Assembly: GCF_008704205.1 (NCBI RefSeq)
Contig: NZ_VXLC01000010.1
Coordinates: 1-64,000, forward strand
Length of the DNA: 64,000 bases
Direction: 5' to 3'
From: Nocardia colli
GTDB lineage: Bacteria > Actinomycetota > Actinomycetes > Mycobacteriales > Mycobacteriaceae
The notes under the pieces were generated by a model. That model saw only the letters and a program-made list of their open reading frames with translations, was not told where the DNA came from and did no database searches. Made by a program: the position numbers and the translations under genes. This document shows positions 31,941 to 41,265 of this stretch, one piece after another. Positions within the stretch are counted from its first letter, which is position 1; each line of letters begins with the position of its first letter.

Positions 31941-34094
31941 GTGACCATCGCCACCACTGACGAGCATAAAGCCGTCCAGGAGTCGATGCGTGGGTGGGCC
32001 GGATCGGTGCGTCCAATTGCAACAATGCGGACCGATCCGAGCGCCTTCTGGCGCGCGTACTGGCCCGGCCTCGCCGATCTCGGCATCTTCCGGGTCGCCG
32101 TGGCCGAGGACTCCGGCGGAGCGGGCGGCTCGGTCGCCGATCTCGCCGTGCTGGTCGAGCAGGCCGCGCACGACCTGGTCGGCGGGCCGGTGCTGGCCAC
32201 GGCCCTGGCCAATCTGATCACCGCGGGACAGCTCGACGAGCAATTACCGTGTGGCGTCGCGCTGGACTTCATTGTCGGCGCGCAGGTCAGCGTAGCGGCC
32301 GCGAACGGTGAGCTGTCGCTGACCGGTTCCTGGGATTCGGTCCTCGGCGCGGCGCCGGAAACAGCTGTGCTGCTGCCGGTTTCCGCACCGCAGGGGCAGC
32401 GCTGGATCCTGCTCGAGCCGGACGCGGACGGGCTTCGGGTCGAACCGCTCGCGCCGCTGGACCTGAGCACGCCGCTGGCCCGGGTGCACTGCACCGACGT
32501 GCGGGTAGCGCCCGAGCAGATCTTCGCGTCGCCGTACGCGGTCGAGGATCTGGTCGTGGTGCTGGCCGCGGCCGAGCTGGCCGGTCTGGCCGGCTGGTGC
32601 CTGGAGACCGCGGTCGAATACGCAAAGGTCCGTGAGCAATTCGGGCGCAAGATCGGCTCGTTCCAGGCGGTCAAGCACATCTGCGCCTGGATGCTGTGCC
32701 GGGCCGAATTGATCCGCGCCGTGGCGGCCGACGCCGCGGCCGCGGTGGATGAGGGCGGCGCGGAGCTGCCCGTCGCGGCCGCGATCGCCGCCGCCATCTC
32801 GCTCGACGCCGCGGTCGACACCGCCAAGGACTGCATCCAGGTGCTCGGCGGCATCGGCTTCACCTGGGAGCACGACGCGCATCTGTACCTGCGCCGGGCG
32901 GTGGCCCTGCGCCAGCTGCTCGGCGGGTCGGCGCGCTGGCGGGCCCGGCTCACCGAACTGACCCGCGCGGGTCATCGCCGCACCACCGGCGCCGACCGGG
33001 TCTTCGCCGCCGAAGGTGTTGCGGCCGTGGACGGCAGCAGCGCCGACGAGCTGTCGGCCGAGGTTTCGCGGATCGCCGCGTTGCCCGTCGATCAGCAGCG
33101 CTCGGCCCTGGTCGACGCCGGCCTGGCCATGCCGCACTGGCCGGCGCCGTACGGTCGCGGCGCGGATCCGATGACCGGTCTGCTGATTTCGGAAGAGCTG
33201 CGCCGGGCCGGCCTCACCGCGCCCGACCTGGCCATCGGCGGCTGGGCGGTGCCCACGCTATTGCAGCACGGCACCGAGGAGCAGATCGATCGCTTCGCCT
33301 GGCCGACGCTGCGCGGCGACGTCGTCTGGTGCCAGCTGTTCAGCGAACCGGGCGCCGGATCCGACCTGGCCGCGTTGCGCACCACCGCGAAAAAGGTGGA
33401 CGGCGGCTGGGTGCTGAACGGGCAGAAGGTGTGGACCTCGCTGGGCGACAAGGCGAACTGGGCGATCTGCCTGGCCCGCACCGATCCCGACGCGCCGAAA
33501 CACCGCGGCATCAGCTACTTCCTCGTCGACATGCACAGCGCCGGACTGGAAGTCCGCCCGCTGGTGCAGATCACCGGCGAGGCCCGGTTCAGCGAGGTGT
33601 TCCTCGACGACGTCTTCGTCCCGGACGACGGCGTGGTCGGTGCGCTGAGCAACGGCTGGAAGATCGCCAGATCGACGCTGTCCACCGAGCGGGTGGCGAT
33701 GGGCGGCAACGGCATCGGGCCGGTGCTGGAAGAACTCATCGCGAAATCGCCCGCCACCGGACCCGGTACGGAGTTGGTGAACGACCGCCTCGGCGGATTT
33801 GTCGCCGACGCGATTGCAGGTTTACTGCTCGAACAGCGCGCCGCCGTAAAAATGTTGGCCGGCGCCGATCCCGGCGCACAGAGCAGCGTGCGCAAACTAG
33901 TCGGCGTCCGGCATCGCCAGGCGGTCGCGGAATTCGCCGCCGAGTCGGCAGGTCCCGCCGGTGCGCAGGACTCGGAAGTGGTAAAAGAATTCCTGCTCAC
34001 ACGCTGTTTATCGATTGCAGGCGGCACCGAACAAATCCTGCTGACCGTCGCCGGTGAGCGGATTCTCGGGCTACCTCGCGACGTGGACAGCTAG
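31941..34094 (+). CDS. fadE34: Acyl-CoA dehydrogenase FadE34 (ChsE3)
   Basis: 717 aa, two tandem acyl-CoA dehydrogenase modules fused in one chain (about 1-340 and 390-717), the diagnostic FadE34 layout (711 aa in M. tuberculosis). Module 1 ends QVLGGIGFTWEHDAHLYLRRA; module 2 has FSEPGAGSDLAALRTTA and ends GGTEQILLTVAGERILGL. FadE34 oxidises the C24 steroid-CoA (3-oxo-chol-4-en-24-oyl-CoA). GTG start. First gene of the chs operon read from the KstR-controlled promoter. Confidence 0.93.
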   Translation: MTIATTDEHKAVQESMRGWAGSVRPIATMRTDPSAFWRAYWPGLADLGIFRVAVAEDSGGAGGSVADLAVLVEQAAHDLVGGPVLATALANLITAGQLDEQLPCGVALDFIVGAQVSVAAANGELSLTGSWDSVLGAAPETAVLLPVSAPQGQRWILLEPDADGLRVEPLAPLDLSTPLARVHCTDVRVAPEQIFASPYAVEDLVVVLAAAELAGLAGWCLETAVEYAKVREQFGRKIGSFQAVKHICAWMLCRAELIRAVAADAAAAVDEGGAELPVAAAIAAAISLDAAVDTAKDCIQVLGGIGFTWEHDAHLYLRRAVALRQLLGGSARWRARLTELTRAGHRRTTGADRVFAAEGVAAVDGSSADELSAEVSRIAALPVDQQRSALVDAGLAMPHWPAPYGRGADPMTGLLISEELRRAGLTAPDLAIGGWAVPTLLQHGTEEQIDRFAWPTLRGDVVWCQLFSEPGAGSDLAALRTTAKKVDGGWVLNGQKVWTSLGDKANWAICLARTDPDAPKHRGISYFLVDMHSAGLEVRPLVQITGEARFSEVFLDDVFVPDDGVVGALSNGWKIARSTLSTERVAMGGNGIGPVLEELIAKSPATGPGTELVNDRLGGFVADAIAGLLLEQRAAVKMLAGADPGAQSSVRKLVGVRHRQAVAEFAAESAGPAGAQDSEVVKEFLLTRCLSIAGGTEQILLTVAGERILGLPRDVDS

Positions 34095-34118
34095 CGACGA
34101 GTCGACTGGAGATTAAGC

Positions 34119-35183
34119 ATGGATTTCACCAGGGACGAGGGCCAGGACGCGGTGGCCGAGGTCGTCGTGAGTTTATTGGAACGGGAACCGGCCCGTGATT
34201 TCGCCTTGTGGCCGAGCCTGGCCGAGACCGGGCTGCTCTCGGTCGCGCTGCCGGAGCGGTTCGGCGGCGACGGAATGGGGCTGTCCGAGATATCGGTGCT
34301 GCTGACCGAGCTGGCCACCGACGCGGTCGCGGTGCCCGCGCTGCCGACGCTGGGCTTCGGCCTGCTGCCGCTGCTCGCGGTGCTGCCGGACAACCTGGCC
34401 GAGCGGGTGTATCCCGAGGTGGCCGAGGGCGCGATCCTCACCGCGGCGCTCAGCGAACCGGCCGCGCCGTTCGCGGTCAAGCCGGAGACGGCGGCGGTAG
34501 CCGACGGCGACTCGGTGCTGGTCACCGGGCACAAGATCGCCGTGCCGTACGCGGAGGAGGCCCGCTGGCTGTTGATCCCGACCAATTCCGGGATCGCGCT
34601 GATCGATTCGGACGCGAAGGGTTTGATCCGGGTGCCGTCGCCGGTGTCCGGCGGCACCCCCGAATGCACCGTCCGGCTCGATCGGGTGCGCATCCCGGCC
34701 GAGCAACTACTACCCGGCGGCCTGGCCGACCTGCATCGACTAGCGCTCGCCTCGATCGGCTCGGTCGCGGACGGACTGCTCAAGGGCGCGCTCGTGCTGA
34801 CCGCCGAGCACCTGCGGACCCGCCGCCAATTCGGCAGGCCGCTGGCCGAATTCCAGGCCGTCGCCCAGCAGATCGCCGATCTCTACGTCGTCTCGCGCAC
34901 CCTGCACGTGGCCGCGGTATCGGCGAATTGGGCACTGGCGCAAGACGATTCCAGTCAGCAACACCAGGCGCGGATCGACGACGATCTCGACGTCCTGGCC
35001 TACAGCGTGGCCGCCGATCTGCCTGCCGCCATGCAGAAGTGTCATCACCTGCACGGCGGGCTCGGCGTGGACATCACCCACCCGATGCACCGCTACTACT
35101 CACAAGCCAAGGACATCGCTCGCTGGCTCGGCGGCGCATCGTTCCGACTAGATCGTTTGGGGGCCAGATGTTCATCGACCTGA
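34119..35183 (+). CDS. fadE28: Acyl-CoA dehydrogenase subunit FadE28 (ChsE1)
   Basis: 354 aa. Matches M. tuberculosis FadE28 along its length (TADYxxxRKQFGKPL-type segment here as TAEHLRTRRQFGRPLAEFQAVA; CHHLHGGLGVDITHPMHRYYS). It forms an alpha2beta2 heterotetramer with FadE29 that dehydrogenates the 3-carbon steroid side chain (3-oxo-4-pregnene-20-carboxyl-CoA). An ACAD of this group is inactive alone. Starts 24 bp after fadE34; its end overlaps fadE29 by 16 bases. Confidence 0.94.
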   Translation: MDFTRDEGQDAVAEVVVSLLEREPARDFALWPSLAETGLLSVALPERFGGDGMGLSEISVLLTELATDAVAVPALPTLGFGLLPLLAVLPDNLAERVYPEVAEGAILTAALSEPAAPFAVKPETAAVADGDSVLVTGHKIAVPYAEEARWLLIPTNSGIALIDSDAKGLIRVPSPVSGGTPECTVRLDRVRIPAEQLLPGGLADLHRLALASIGSVADGLLKGALVLTAEHLRTRRQFGRPLAEFQAVAQQIADLYVVSRTLHVAAVSANWALAQDDSSQQHQARIDDDLDVLAYSVAADLPAAMQKCHHLHGGLGVDITHPMHRYYSQAKDIARWLGGASFRLDRLGARCSST

Positions 35184-36328
35184 CCGCCGAGCAGCGTCAG
35201 CTGCGCGGCGAATTGCGTTCGTACTTCGCCGATCTCGTCACCCCGGACGAGGAAGCCGCGATGGCGGTGAACCGGCACGGCGACGCCTACCGCGAGGTGG
35301 TGCGCCGGATGGGCCGCGACGGCTGGCTCGGCGTCGGCTGGCCGAAGCAGTACGGCGGGCAGGGTTTCGGTCCCGTCGAACAGCAGATCTTCTTCAATGA
35401 GGCCGTGCGCGCGGATGTTCCGCTGCCCTTGGTCACGCTGCTCACCGTCGGCCCGACCCTGCAGCAGTTCGGCACCGACGCGCAGAAGAAGCAGTTCCTG
35501 CCCGGAATCCTTTCCGGCGACGTCCATTTCGCCATCGGCTACTCCGAACCGGAGGCCGGCACCGACCTGGCCTCGCTGCGCACCTCCGCGGTGCGCGACG
35601 ACTCCGGCGACTGGGTGGTCAACGGCCAGAAGATCTTCACCACCGGCGCGCACGAGGCCGACTACATCTGGCTGGCCTGCCGCACCGGATCGGTCGAGTC
35701 GCGGCATCGCGGCATCACCATCCTGATCGTGGACACCAAGGACCCGGGTTACTCCTGGACGCCGATCATCACCTGCGACGGCGCGCATCACACCAATGCG
35801 ACGTACTTCGACGACGTCCGGGTGCCGGCCGACATGCTGGTCGGCGAGGAGAACGCGGGCTGGCGGCTGATCACCACCCAGCTCAACCACGAGCGGGTCA
35901 GCCTCGGTCCGTCCGGCAAGATCGAGCAGCTCTACGACCGGGTGCGCGACTGGGCGCAGCCGCGCGGCGTGCTCGGCGAGACCGATGTGCGCCGCTCGCT
36001 CGGCCGCATTCATGCCATGGTCCGGCTGAACGAGCTGCTGAACTGGCAGGTGGCCGCGACCGTCGACGGCGACCCGGCGAGCGTGATCGCCGACGCGTCG
36101 GCCACCAAGGTCTTCTCCACCGAGGCGCTGCAAGAAGCGGGCCGGCTCGCCGAGGAGATCGTCGGCCACTACGGCGATCCGGCCGATCCGGCCACCGCCG
36201 AGCTGCTCACCTGGCTGGACCGGCGGACCAAACAGAACCTGGTGGTCACCTTCGGCGGCGGCGTCAACGAGGTGATGCGCGAGCTCGTCGCGACGGCCGG
36301 GCTGAAACTGCCGCGAGTACCCAGATAG
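35168..36328 (+). CDS. fadE29: Acyl-CoA dehydrogenase subunit FadE29 (ChsE2)
   Basis: 386 aa, ATG at 35168. Acyl-CoA dehydrogenase with GYSEPEAGTDLASLRTSA, GQKIFTTGAHEADYIWLA and C-terminal QNLVVTFGGGVNEVMRELVA. Partner subunit of FadE28; FAD sites form across the heterodimer interface. Its 16-base overlap with fadE28 supports co-translation in equal amounts. Confidence 0.94.
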   Translation: MFIDLTAEQRQLRGELRSYFADLVTPDEEAAMAVNRHGDAYREVVRRMGRDGWLGVGWPKQYGGQGFGPVEQQIFFNEAVRADVPLPLVTLLTVGPTLQQFGTDAQKKQFLPGILSGDVHFAIGYSEPEAGTDLASLRTSAVRDDSGDWVVNGQKIFTTGAHEADYIWLACRTGSVESRHRGITILIVDTKDPGYSWTPIITCDGAHHTNATYFDDVRVPADMLVGEENAGWRLITTQLNHERVSLGPSGKIEQLYDRVRDWAQPRGVLGETDVRRSLGRIHAMVRLNELLNWQVAATVDGDPASVIADASATKVFSTEALQEAGRLAEEIVGHYGDPADPATAELLTWLDRRTKQNLVVTFGGGVNEVMRELVATAGLKLPRVPR

Positions 36329-36362
36329 CCACCAGACAGTGCTAGTCGAGAAGGAGCCGCGC

Positions 36363-37298
36363 GTGCCGGAAACAACCAGTCCGGAAGCGATCGTCGCCGA
36401 GGCGGAACGGATCAAGGCGGCCGGTGATTGCACGCCCCGGTTCGGGCGTGACCCGGTGAACCAGCCGATGATCAACAACTGGGTCGAGGCGATCGGCGAC
36501 ACCAACCCCATCTACGTCGACGAAGCGGCCGCCAAAGCGGCCGGACATCCGGGCATCGTCGCCCCGCCCGCCATGGCACAGGTGTGGACCATGTTCGGGC
36601 TCAACGGCGTTCGCCCCGCGGACGATCCGATGGGCGACGCCACCGAACTGCTGGACGCGGCCGGATACACCTCGGTCGTCGCCACCGACTGTCAGCAGAC
36701 CTATCACCGGTATCTCAATGTCGGCGAGCAGGTCTCGGCGACCAGCCGGTTGTCCGAGATCCGTGGTCCGAAGCGGACGGCGCTGGGCGAGGGCTGGTTC
36801 GTCACCTTCCTGACCAGCTGGCACGTCGGCGACGAGCTGGTCGCCGAAATGCTGTTCCGGCTGCTGAAATTCGCGCCCGGCACCGCCGCGCCGCAGGCGC
36901 CCGCGGGCGAGCGGGTCAAGCCGCTGGTCTCCTGGGACACCGAATTCTTCTGGGACGGAACGAAAGCGGGGGAGCTGCGCATTCAGCAACTGCCCGACGG
37001 CTCGCTGCGGCATCCGCCGATCCCGGCCCTGTGGAAGGACAAGTCGGAGCAGACCGACTACGTCGTCGCCTCCGGGCGCGGCACCGTATTCAGCTACGTC
37101 GTGCACCACGCGCCGAAAGTGCCCGGGCGGCAACTGCCGTTCGTGGTCGCGCTGGTCGAATTGGAGGAAGGGGTGCGCATGCTCGGGGAACTGCGCGGGA
37201 TCGATCCCGCCGAGGTTCAGGTAGGGCTGCCCGTCCAGGTGGAGTTCGAGAAGCTCGACGACGACGCGACGCTGCCGGTCTGGCAGGTGATCGCATGA
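36363..37298 (+). CDS. chsH2: ChsH2: MaoC-like hydratase subunit fused to DUF35
   Basis: 311 aa from GTG, with GAGAAGGAG 6 nt upstream. Residues about 1-165 are a MaoC/hot-dog domain (NWVEAIGDTNPIYVDEAAAKAAGHPGIVAPP carries the hydratase motif). About 185-311 is a DUF35/OB-fold domain. With ChsH1 it hydrates the C17 propenyl-CoA side chain; the DUF35 part also docks and activates Ltp2. The DUF35 part contains no cysteine, so the zinc ribbon often found in DUF35 proteins is absent. Confidence 0.93.
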   Translation: MPETTSPEAIVAEAERIKAAGDCTPRFGRDPVNQPMINNWVEAIGDTNPIYVDEAAAKAAGHPGIVAPPAMAQVWTMFGLNGVRPADDPMGDATELLDAAGYTSVVATDCQQTYHRYLNVGEQVSATSRLSEIRGPKRTALGEGWFVTFLTSWHVGDELVAEMLFRLLKFAPGTAAPQAPAGERVKPLVSWDTEFFWDGTKAGELRIQQLPDGSLRHPPIPALWKDKSEQTDYVVASGRGTVFSYVVHHAPKVPGRQLPFVVALVELEEGVRMLGELRGIDPAEVQVGLPVQVEFEKLDDDATLPVWQVIA

Positions 37299-37714
37299 CC
37301 GCGACCGTCACACCGTCTTCGGTAGAGGTCGGCACCGTGCTGCCCGAGCTGTCGATCCATGCGGATCCGACCTTCGTGGTCAGTACCGCGTTGGCCACCA
37401 GGGACTTTCAGGATGTGCACCACGACAGGGACAAGGCGGTCGCCCGCGGTTCCAAGGACATCTTCGTCAACATCCTCACCGACACGGGCATCGTGCAGCG
37501 GTTCGTCACCGACTGGGCCGGGCCGCGCGCAATACTGAAGTCGATCTCGCTGCGCCTCGGTGTCCCGCTGTACGCCGGCGACACGCTCACCTTGAGCGGC
37601 ACGGTTACCGCCATCGACGGCGACGACATCCACCTCGACATCGTCGGCAAGGACAGTCTCGGCGACCACATCACGGCGAAAGCCGTTATCGCTTACCGGA
37701 GTTCACATGAGTGA
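37295..37714 (+). CDS. chsH1: ChsH1: MaoC-like hydratase subunit
   Basis: 139 aa, single hot-dog domain. The RDFQDVHHDRDKAVARGSKDIF segment is the MaoC active-site region, next to the helix that cradles CoA. Forms the alpha2beta2 enoyl-CoA hydratase with ChsH2. Overlaps chsH2 by 4 bases and ltp2 by 8. Confidence 0.92.
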   Translation: MTATVTPSSVEVGTVLPELSIHADPTFVVSTALATRDFQDVHHDRDKAVARGSKDIFVNILTDTGIVQRFVTDWAGPRAILKSISLRLGVPLYAGDTLTLSGTVTAIDGDDIHLDIVGKDSLGDHITAKAVIAYRSSHE

Positions 37715-38882
37715 AGGCATTTCGGCCCGCGCGGCCATCGTCGGTATAGGCGCCACCGATTTCTCCAAGGACTCCGGCCGCAGCGAATTGCGTTTGGCCG
37801 CAGAGGCGGTCACCGCGGCGCTGGCCGACGCGGGCCTCACACCCGACGACGTCGACGGCCTGACCACCTTCACCATGGACACCAACACCCAGGCCGCGGT
37901 GGCCCGGGCGGTCGGCATCCCGCAGCTGAAGTTCTTCAGCCACATCGGCTATGGCGGCGGCGCGGCCTGCGCCACCATCCAGCAGGCAGCGATGGCGGTG
38001 GCCACCGGCGTCGCCGATGTGGTGGTCGCCTACCGCGCCTTCAACGAGCGCTCGGTGTCGCGGTTCGGCCAGTTCTCCACCGCGCTCGCCTCGGCTCCGA
38101 CCTCGTCGGGCATCGACGCGGGCTGGTCCTACCCGCAGGGGCTGGGCACGCCCGCCGCGCAGGTCGCCATGGTCGCTCGGCGTTATATGCACGTATACGG
38201 CGCTACCAGTACGGATTTCGGCGCCGTGGCGGTGGCCGACCGCAAACACGCCGCGGTCAACCCCGCCGCGTTCTTCTACGGCAAGCCGATCACCCTGGAA
38301 GACCACCAGAATTCGCGCTGGATCGCCGAACCGCTGCACCTGCTCGACTGCTGCCAGGAGTCCGACGGCGGCGTCGCCATCGTGGTCACCAGCGTCGAAC
38401 GGGCCCGCGATCTCCCGCAGCGACCGGCCGTGATCACCGCCGCCGCACAGGGTTCCGGCGCCGACCAGTACGTGATGACCAGCTACTACCGCGACGCGAT
38501 GTCCGGCCTGCCCGAGATGGGCCTGGTCGGCGATCAGCTGTGGGCCCAAAGTGGTTTGCGCCCGGACGATATGCAGGCCGCCATCCTCTACGACCACTTC
38601 ACCCCGTTCGTCCTCATGCAGCTGGAGGAACTCGGGTTCTGCGGTCGCGGCGAGGCCAAGGACTTCATCGCCGACGGTGCGATCGAGGTCGGCGGCCGGC
38701 TGCCGCTGAACACGCACGGCGGTCAGCTCGGCGAGGCCTACATCCACGGCATGAACGGCATCGCCGAGGCGGTACGCCAGATTCGCGGCACCTCGGTGAA
38801 CCCGGTGGACGATGTGACGAACATCGTGGTCACCGCGGGTACCGGCGTACCGACCTCGGGGTTGGTGCTCAGCGCCAACTGA
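37707..38882 (+). CDS. ltp2: Steroid side-chain retro-aldolase Ltp2
   Basis: 391 aa, thiolase-fold lipid-transfer-protein family. IVGIGATDFSKDSGRSE at the N-terminus, IGYGGGAACATIQQAAMAVATGVADVVV, and NTHGGQLGEAYIHGMNGIAEAVRQIRG. Ltp2 lacks thiolase chemistry; with the ChsH2 DUF35 domain it cleaves the 17-hydroxy-pregnane-carboxyl-CoA to androstenedione and propionyl-CoA, the last side-chain step. Last gene of the fadE34-ltp2 operon; converges with the next gene 9 bp away. Confidence 0.94.
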   Translation: MSEGISARAAIVGIGATDFSKDSGRSELRLAAEAVTAALADAGLTPDDVDGLTTFTMDTNTQAAVARAVGIPQLKFFSHIGYGGGAACATIQQAAMAVATGVADVVVAYRAFNERSVSRFGQFSTALASAPTSSGIDAGWSYPQGLGTPAAQVAMVARRYMHVYGATSTDFGAVAVADRKHAAVNPAAFFYGKPITLEDHQNSRWIAEPLHLLDCCQESDGGVAIVVTSVERARDLPQRPAVITAAAQGSGADQYVMTSYYRDAMSGLPEMGLVGDQLWAQSGLRPDDMQAAILYDHFTPFVLMQLEELGFCGRGEAKDFIADGAIEVGGRLPLNTHGGQLGEAYIHGMNGIAEAVRQIRGTSVNPVDDVTNIVVTAGTGVPTSGLVLSAN

Positions 38883-38891
38883 GCGGGCGCT

Positions 38892-40031
38892 CTAGTGAAT
38901 CGGCGCGCCCGGCTGGTCGTGCGTCGAGCAGTGGATGCCGCCGCCGCCCGCGGCGATCTCATCGATCGGGACCGGGACCACGTCCCGGCCCGGCAGGTGA
39001 TCGCGCAGGATGCCCCGCGCCCGGTCGTCGGCCCGCCGGTCGCCGAACTCGGGCACGAACACCGCGTCGTTGGCGATGTAGAAGTTCGCGTAGCTGGACA
39101 CGAATTCGTCGCCCTCGCCGGTGATCTCGTTCGGATCCGGCTGCGGCAGGTCGATCACCTGGAGCTTGCGTCCGCGCGCGTCGGTGGCCTCGGCGAGCAC
39201 CTGCCTGGCCTGCTCGCTCGACCGTGACCACGAGTCGGCCGGCGATCCGGGAAACGCGGTGTCCAGCAACACGACTCCGGGCGCCACATAGCGGACCAGG
39301 CAGTCGATGTGGGCATCGGTGATGTCCTCGCCGCGCACGCCCGCGCACCAGATCACCTTCTCGATGCCGAGGGTCTGCTTCAACTCCGCCTCGAGCTGGT
39401 CGCGGCTCTTGCCCGGATTGCGGTTGTCGTTGACGATCGAGCTCTCGGTGACCAGCAGGGTGCCCTCGCCGTCGGTCTCCAGCGCGCCGCCCTCGGCGAC
39501 GAACGGGGCCCGATAGCGCGGAATCTGGTAGCGGGACAACAGTTTCTGACCGAGCGGCCCGTCGTTGTCGTGGCGCTGTTTGTTGCCCCAGCCGTTGAAG
39601 CCGAGGTCGACGCCGACCACCTGGCCCGCCTGCTCGACGAAGACCGGGACGGTGTCGCGGGCCCAGAGGTCGTCCACCGCAAGCGGAATCACCTCGACGC
39701 CGCTACCGCACGCCCGTTGCGCCGCGTCGCGCTGATCCTCCCTGGCCAGCATGACGACGTATTCGTACTCGGCGATCTCCCGGGCCAGCCCGGCGATGTC
39801 CTTGCGCACGTCACCGAGGTACTGCCCCCAGATCGCCGCCTGGGCCGGCCAGGACATGAAGGTGCGCGCGTGGCTCTCCCACTCGGCGCCGAAGCGGCCA
39901 CCCGGCCCGGCCGCCTGTGGCATGCCGGTATTGCCGTGGTCGCCGGAGTTGGACGGCTCGGACGAGCCGCATGCCGAGACGCCTGCGGCGAGCAGGCCGG
40001 CGAGGACGCTGAAGGCAGATCGGCGGGACAT
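38892..40031 (-). CDS. Secreted agmatine-deiminase/peptidyl-arginine-deiminase-family lipoprotein
   Basis: 379 aa from the ATG at 40031 (GGAG 6 nt upstream). SRRSAF then hydrophobic stretch and lipobox GVSAC (Cys21): exported and lipid-anchored, unlike the cytosolic agmatine deiminases. Catalytic elements of the guanidino-group-modifying family: DDLWARDTVPVFV, EDITDAHIDCLVRY and the nucleophile Cys368 in GGGGIHCSTHDQPG. Likely hydrolyses a guanidine (agmatine or peptidyl-arginine) outside the membrane. Divergent TetR with a shared 24-bp palindrome suggests regulation. Confidence 0.87.
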   Translation of the reverse strand: MSRRSAFSVLAGLLAAGVSACGSSEPSNSGDHGNTGMPQAAGPGGRFGAEWESHARTFMSWPAQAAIWGQYLGDVRKDIAGLAREIAEYEYVVMLAREDQRDAAQRACGSGVEVIPLAVDDLWARDTVPVFVEQAGQVVGVDLGFNGWGNKQRHDNDGPLGQKLLSRYQIPRYRAPFVAEGGALETDGEGTLLVTESSIVNDNRNPGKSRDQLEAELKQTLGIEKVIWCAGVRGEDITDAHIDCLVRYVAPGVVLLDTAFPGSPADSWSRSSEQARQVLAEATDARGRKLQVIDLPQPDPNEITGEGDEFVSSYANFYIANDAVFVPEFGDRRADDRARGILRDHLPGRDVVPVPIDEIAAGGGGIHCSTHDQPGAPIH

Positions 40032-40078
40032 GTGGTTCTCCATCACGGGCTCCGATAGTCGATGATCCTGGTAAGAGA

Positions 40079-40102
40079 TCCTGACTGAAATTTCAGTCAG
40101 GA
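40079..40102. promoter_or_regulatory. 24-bp perfect palindrome, TetR operator
   Basis: TCCTGACTGAAA followed by its exact reverse complement TTTCAGTCAGGA. It lies between the deiminase and tetR genes, 48 bp upstream of the former start and 22 bp upstream of the latter, just before the tetR -10 TATCAT (40111-40116). Confidence 0.87.
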
Positions 40103-40123
40103 ATACACGGTATCATTGTCCGC

Positions 40124-40699
40124 ATGTCTCGTCGTGATTCGATCCTGGAGTCGGCCGCCCGCGTGGTCGCCCAACGCGGTATCCGTGGCCTACGGGTAGA
40201 GGAGCTGGCCGAAGCGGCCGGCGTCTCCACCTCGCTGATCTACTACCACTTCAAGGACCGGGCCGGCCTGCTCGCGCAGACCCTGGACTTCATCAGCACC
40301 CGGGCCGAGCGCTACACCGAATCCGACGTCGACGCCGCCGCCGACCCGCTCGGCCACCTCCGGGAACTGCTGCTGCTCGAGCTTCAGGACACGCCGCTGG
40401 TCATCGAGAACAGCACCGCGTGGGGCGAATCCCGCGCCACCGCCGTCTTCCAGCCCGAACTGCGCGAGCAGCTCCGCGACGCCACCGCGCATTGGACCGA
40501 CTACCTGAGCGGACTGATCCGCAGCGCGCAGGAGCAGGGCACCGTCGCCGCCGAGGTCGCCCCCGCCGACGCCGCCGAACGCCTCACCGCGCTGGTCGAA
40601 GGCGTGAGCATGCGCTGGCTCAGCGGCACCCTCGAACTCGCCCGGGCCCGCGAATTGGTGCGCGGCGCAATCGCTCTCGAATTGGGCGTGCGGTCTTGA
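40124..40699 (+). CDS. TetR-family regulator
   Basis: 191 aa. HTH at about 5-48: RDSILESAARVVAQRGIRGL, then VEELAEAAGVSTSLIYYHFKDRAG. TATCAT ends 7 nt before the ATG, so the transcript is leaderless. The 24-bp palindrome overlaps the expected -35 zone, consistent with autorepression and control of the divergent deiminase. Ligand unknown. Confidence 0.87.
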   Translation: MSRRDSILESAARVVAQRGIRGLRVEELAEAAGVSTSLIYYHFKDRAGLLAQTLDFISTRAERYTESDVDAAADPLGHLRELLLLELQDTPLVIENSTAWGESRATAVFQPELREQLRDATAHWTDYLSGLIRSAQEQGTVAAEVAPADAAERLTALVEGVSMRWLSGTLELARARELVRGAIALELGVRS

Positions 40700-40747
40700 G
40701 CCCCGCGTAAATTGGAACCGGCAAGATCGCCGCACGGGAGGAACCCT

Positions 40748-41212
40748 ATGACCGCTCGGCACCTGGTCGACGTCCACGTCCTGCTCATCCGCGACGGCCG
40801 CCTGCTGCTCAGCAAGCGCCGCAGCGACGACGAATTCGACGGCCTCTGGCACCTCCCCGCCGGAAAGCTCGAGGCAGGCGAATCCGCCACCGCCGCCGCG
40901 GTCCGCGAGGCCGCCGAGGAAACCGGCGTCCGCCTCGACCCGGCCGACCTGCGCCACATCCACACCGCCCACGTGGTCGGCTCCGGCCGCGACCCCCGCC
41001 TCGGCCTGTTCTTCGAGGCCCGCCACTGGACCGGCAACCCCACCAACCGCGAACCCGACCGCTGCCACGAACTGCGCTGGTTCCCCCTCGACGCCCTCCC
41101 CGACGCCATGATCGCCTACCCCGCCGCCGGCATCCGCGCCCACTTCACCGGCACCACCTACAGCGAACGCGGCTGGTACGCGTCGGCACCACCTTCGCCC
41201 GCCGGAGATTGA
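40748..41212 (+). CDS. NUDIX hydrolase
   Basis: 154 aa. Complete Nudix box GKLEAGESATAAAVREAAEETGV (split around residues 39-61), with REAAEE as the metal-binding core. N-terminal LVDVHVLLIRDGRLLLSKRR resembles MutT-like enzymes acting on (d)NTPs or other nucleoside diphosphate derivatives; substrate unknown. GGGAGG lies 6 nt before the ATG. Starts 48 bp after tetR in the same direction. Confidence 0.88.
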   Translation: MTARHLVDVHVLLIRDGRLLLSKRRSDDEFDGLWHLPAGKLEAGESATAAAVREAAEETGVRLDPADLRHIHTAHVVGSGRDPRLGLFFEARHWTGNPTNREPDRCHELRWFPLDALPDAMIAYPAAGIRAHFTGTTYSERGWYASAPPSPAGD

Positions 41213-41227
41213 CACCCCCACCCAGCA

Positions 41228-41247
41228 ATGTAGTAACGTATCTACAT
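41228..41247. promoter_or_regulatory. Operator of the Phd/PIN toxin-antitoxin operon
   Basis: ATGTAG (41228-41233) and CTACAT (41242-41247), perfect inverted repeat with 8-bp spacer, 19 bp upstream of the antitoxin start. Phd/YefM antitoxins typically bind such palindromes to autoregulate. Confidence 0.7.
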
Positions 41248-41265
41248 AGCGTGTTTAGGAGTTGC

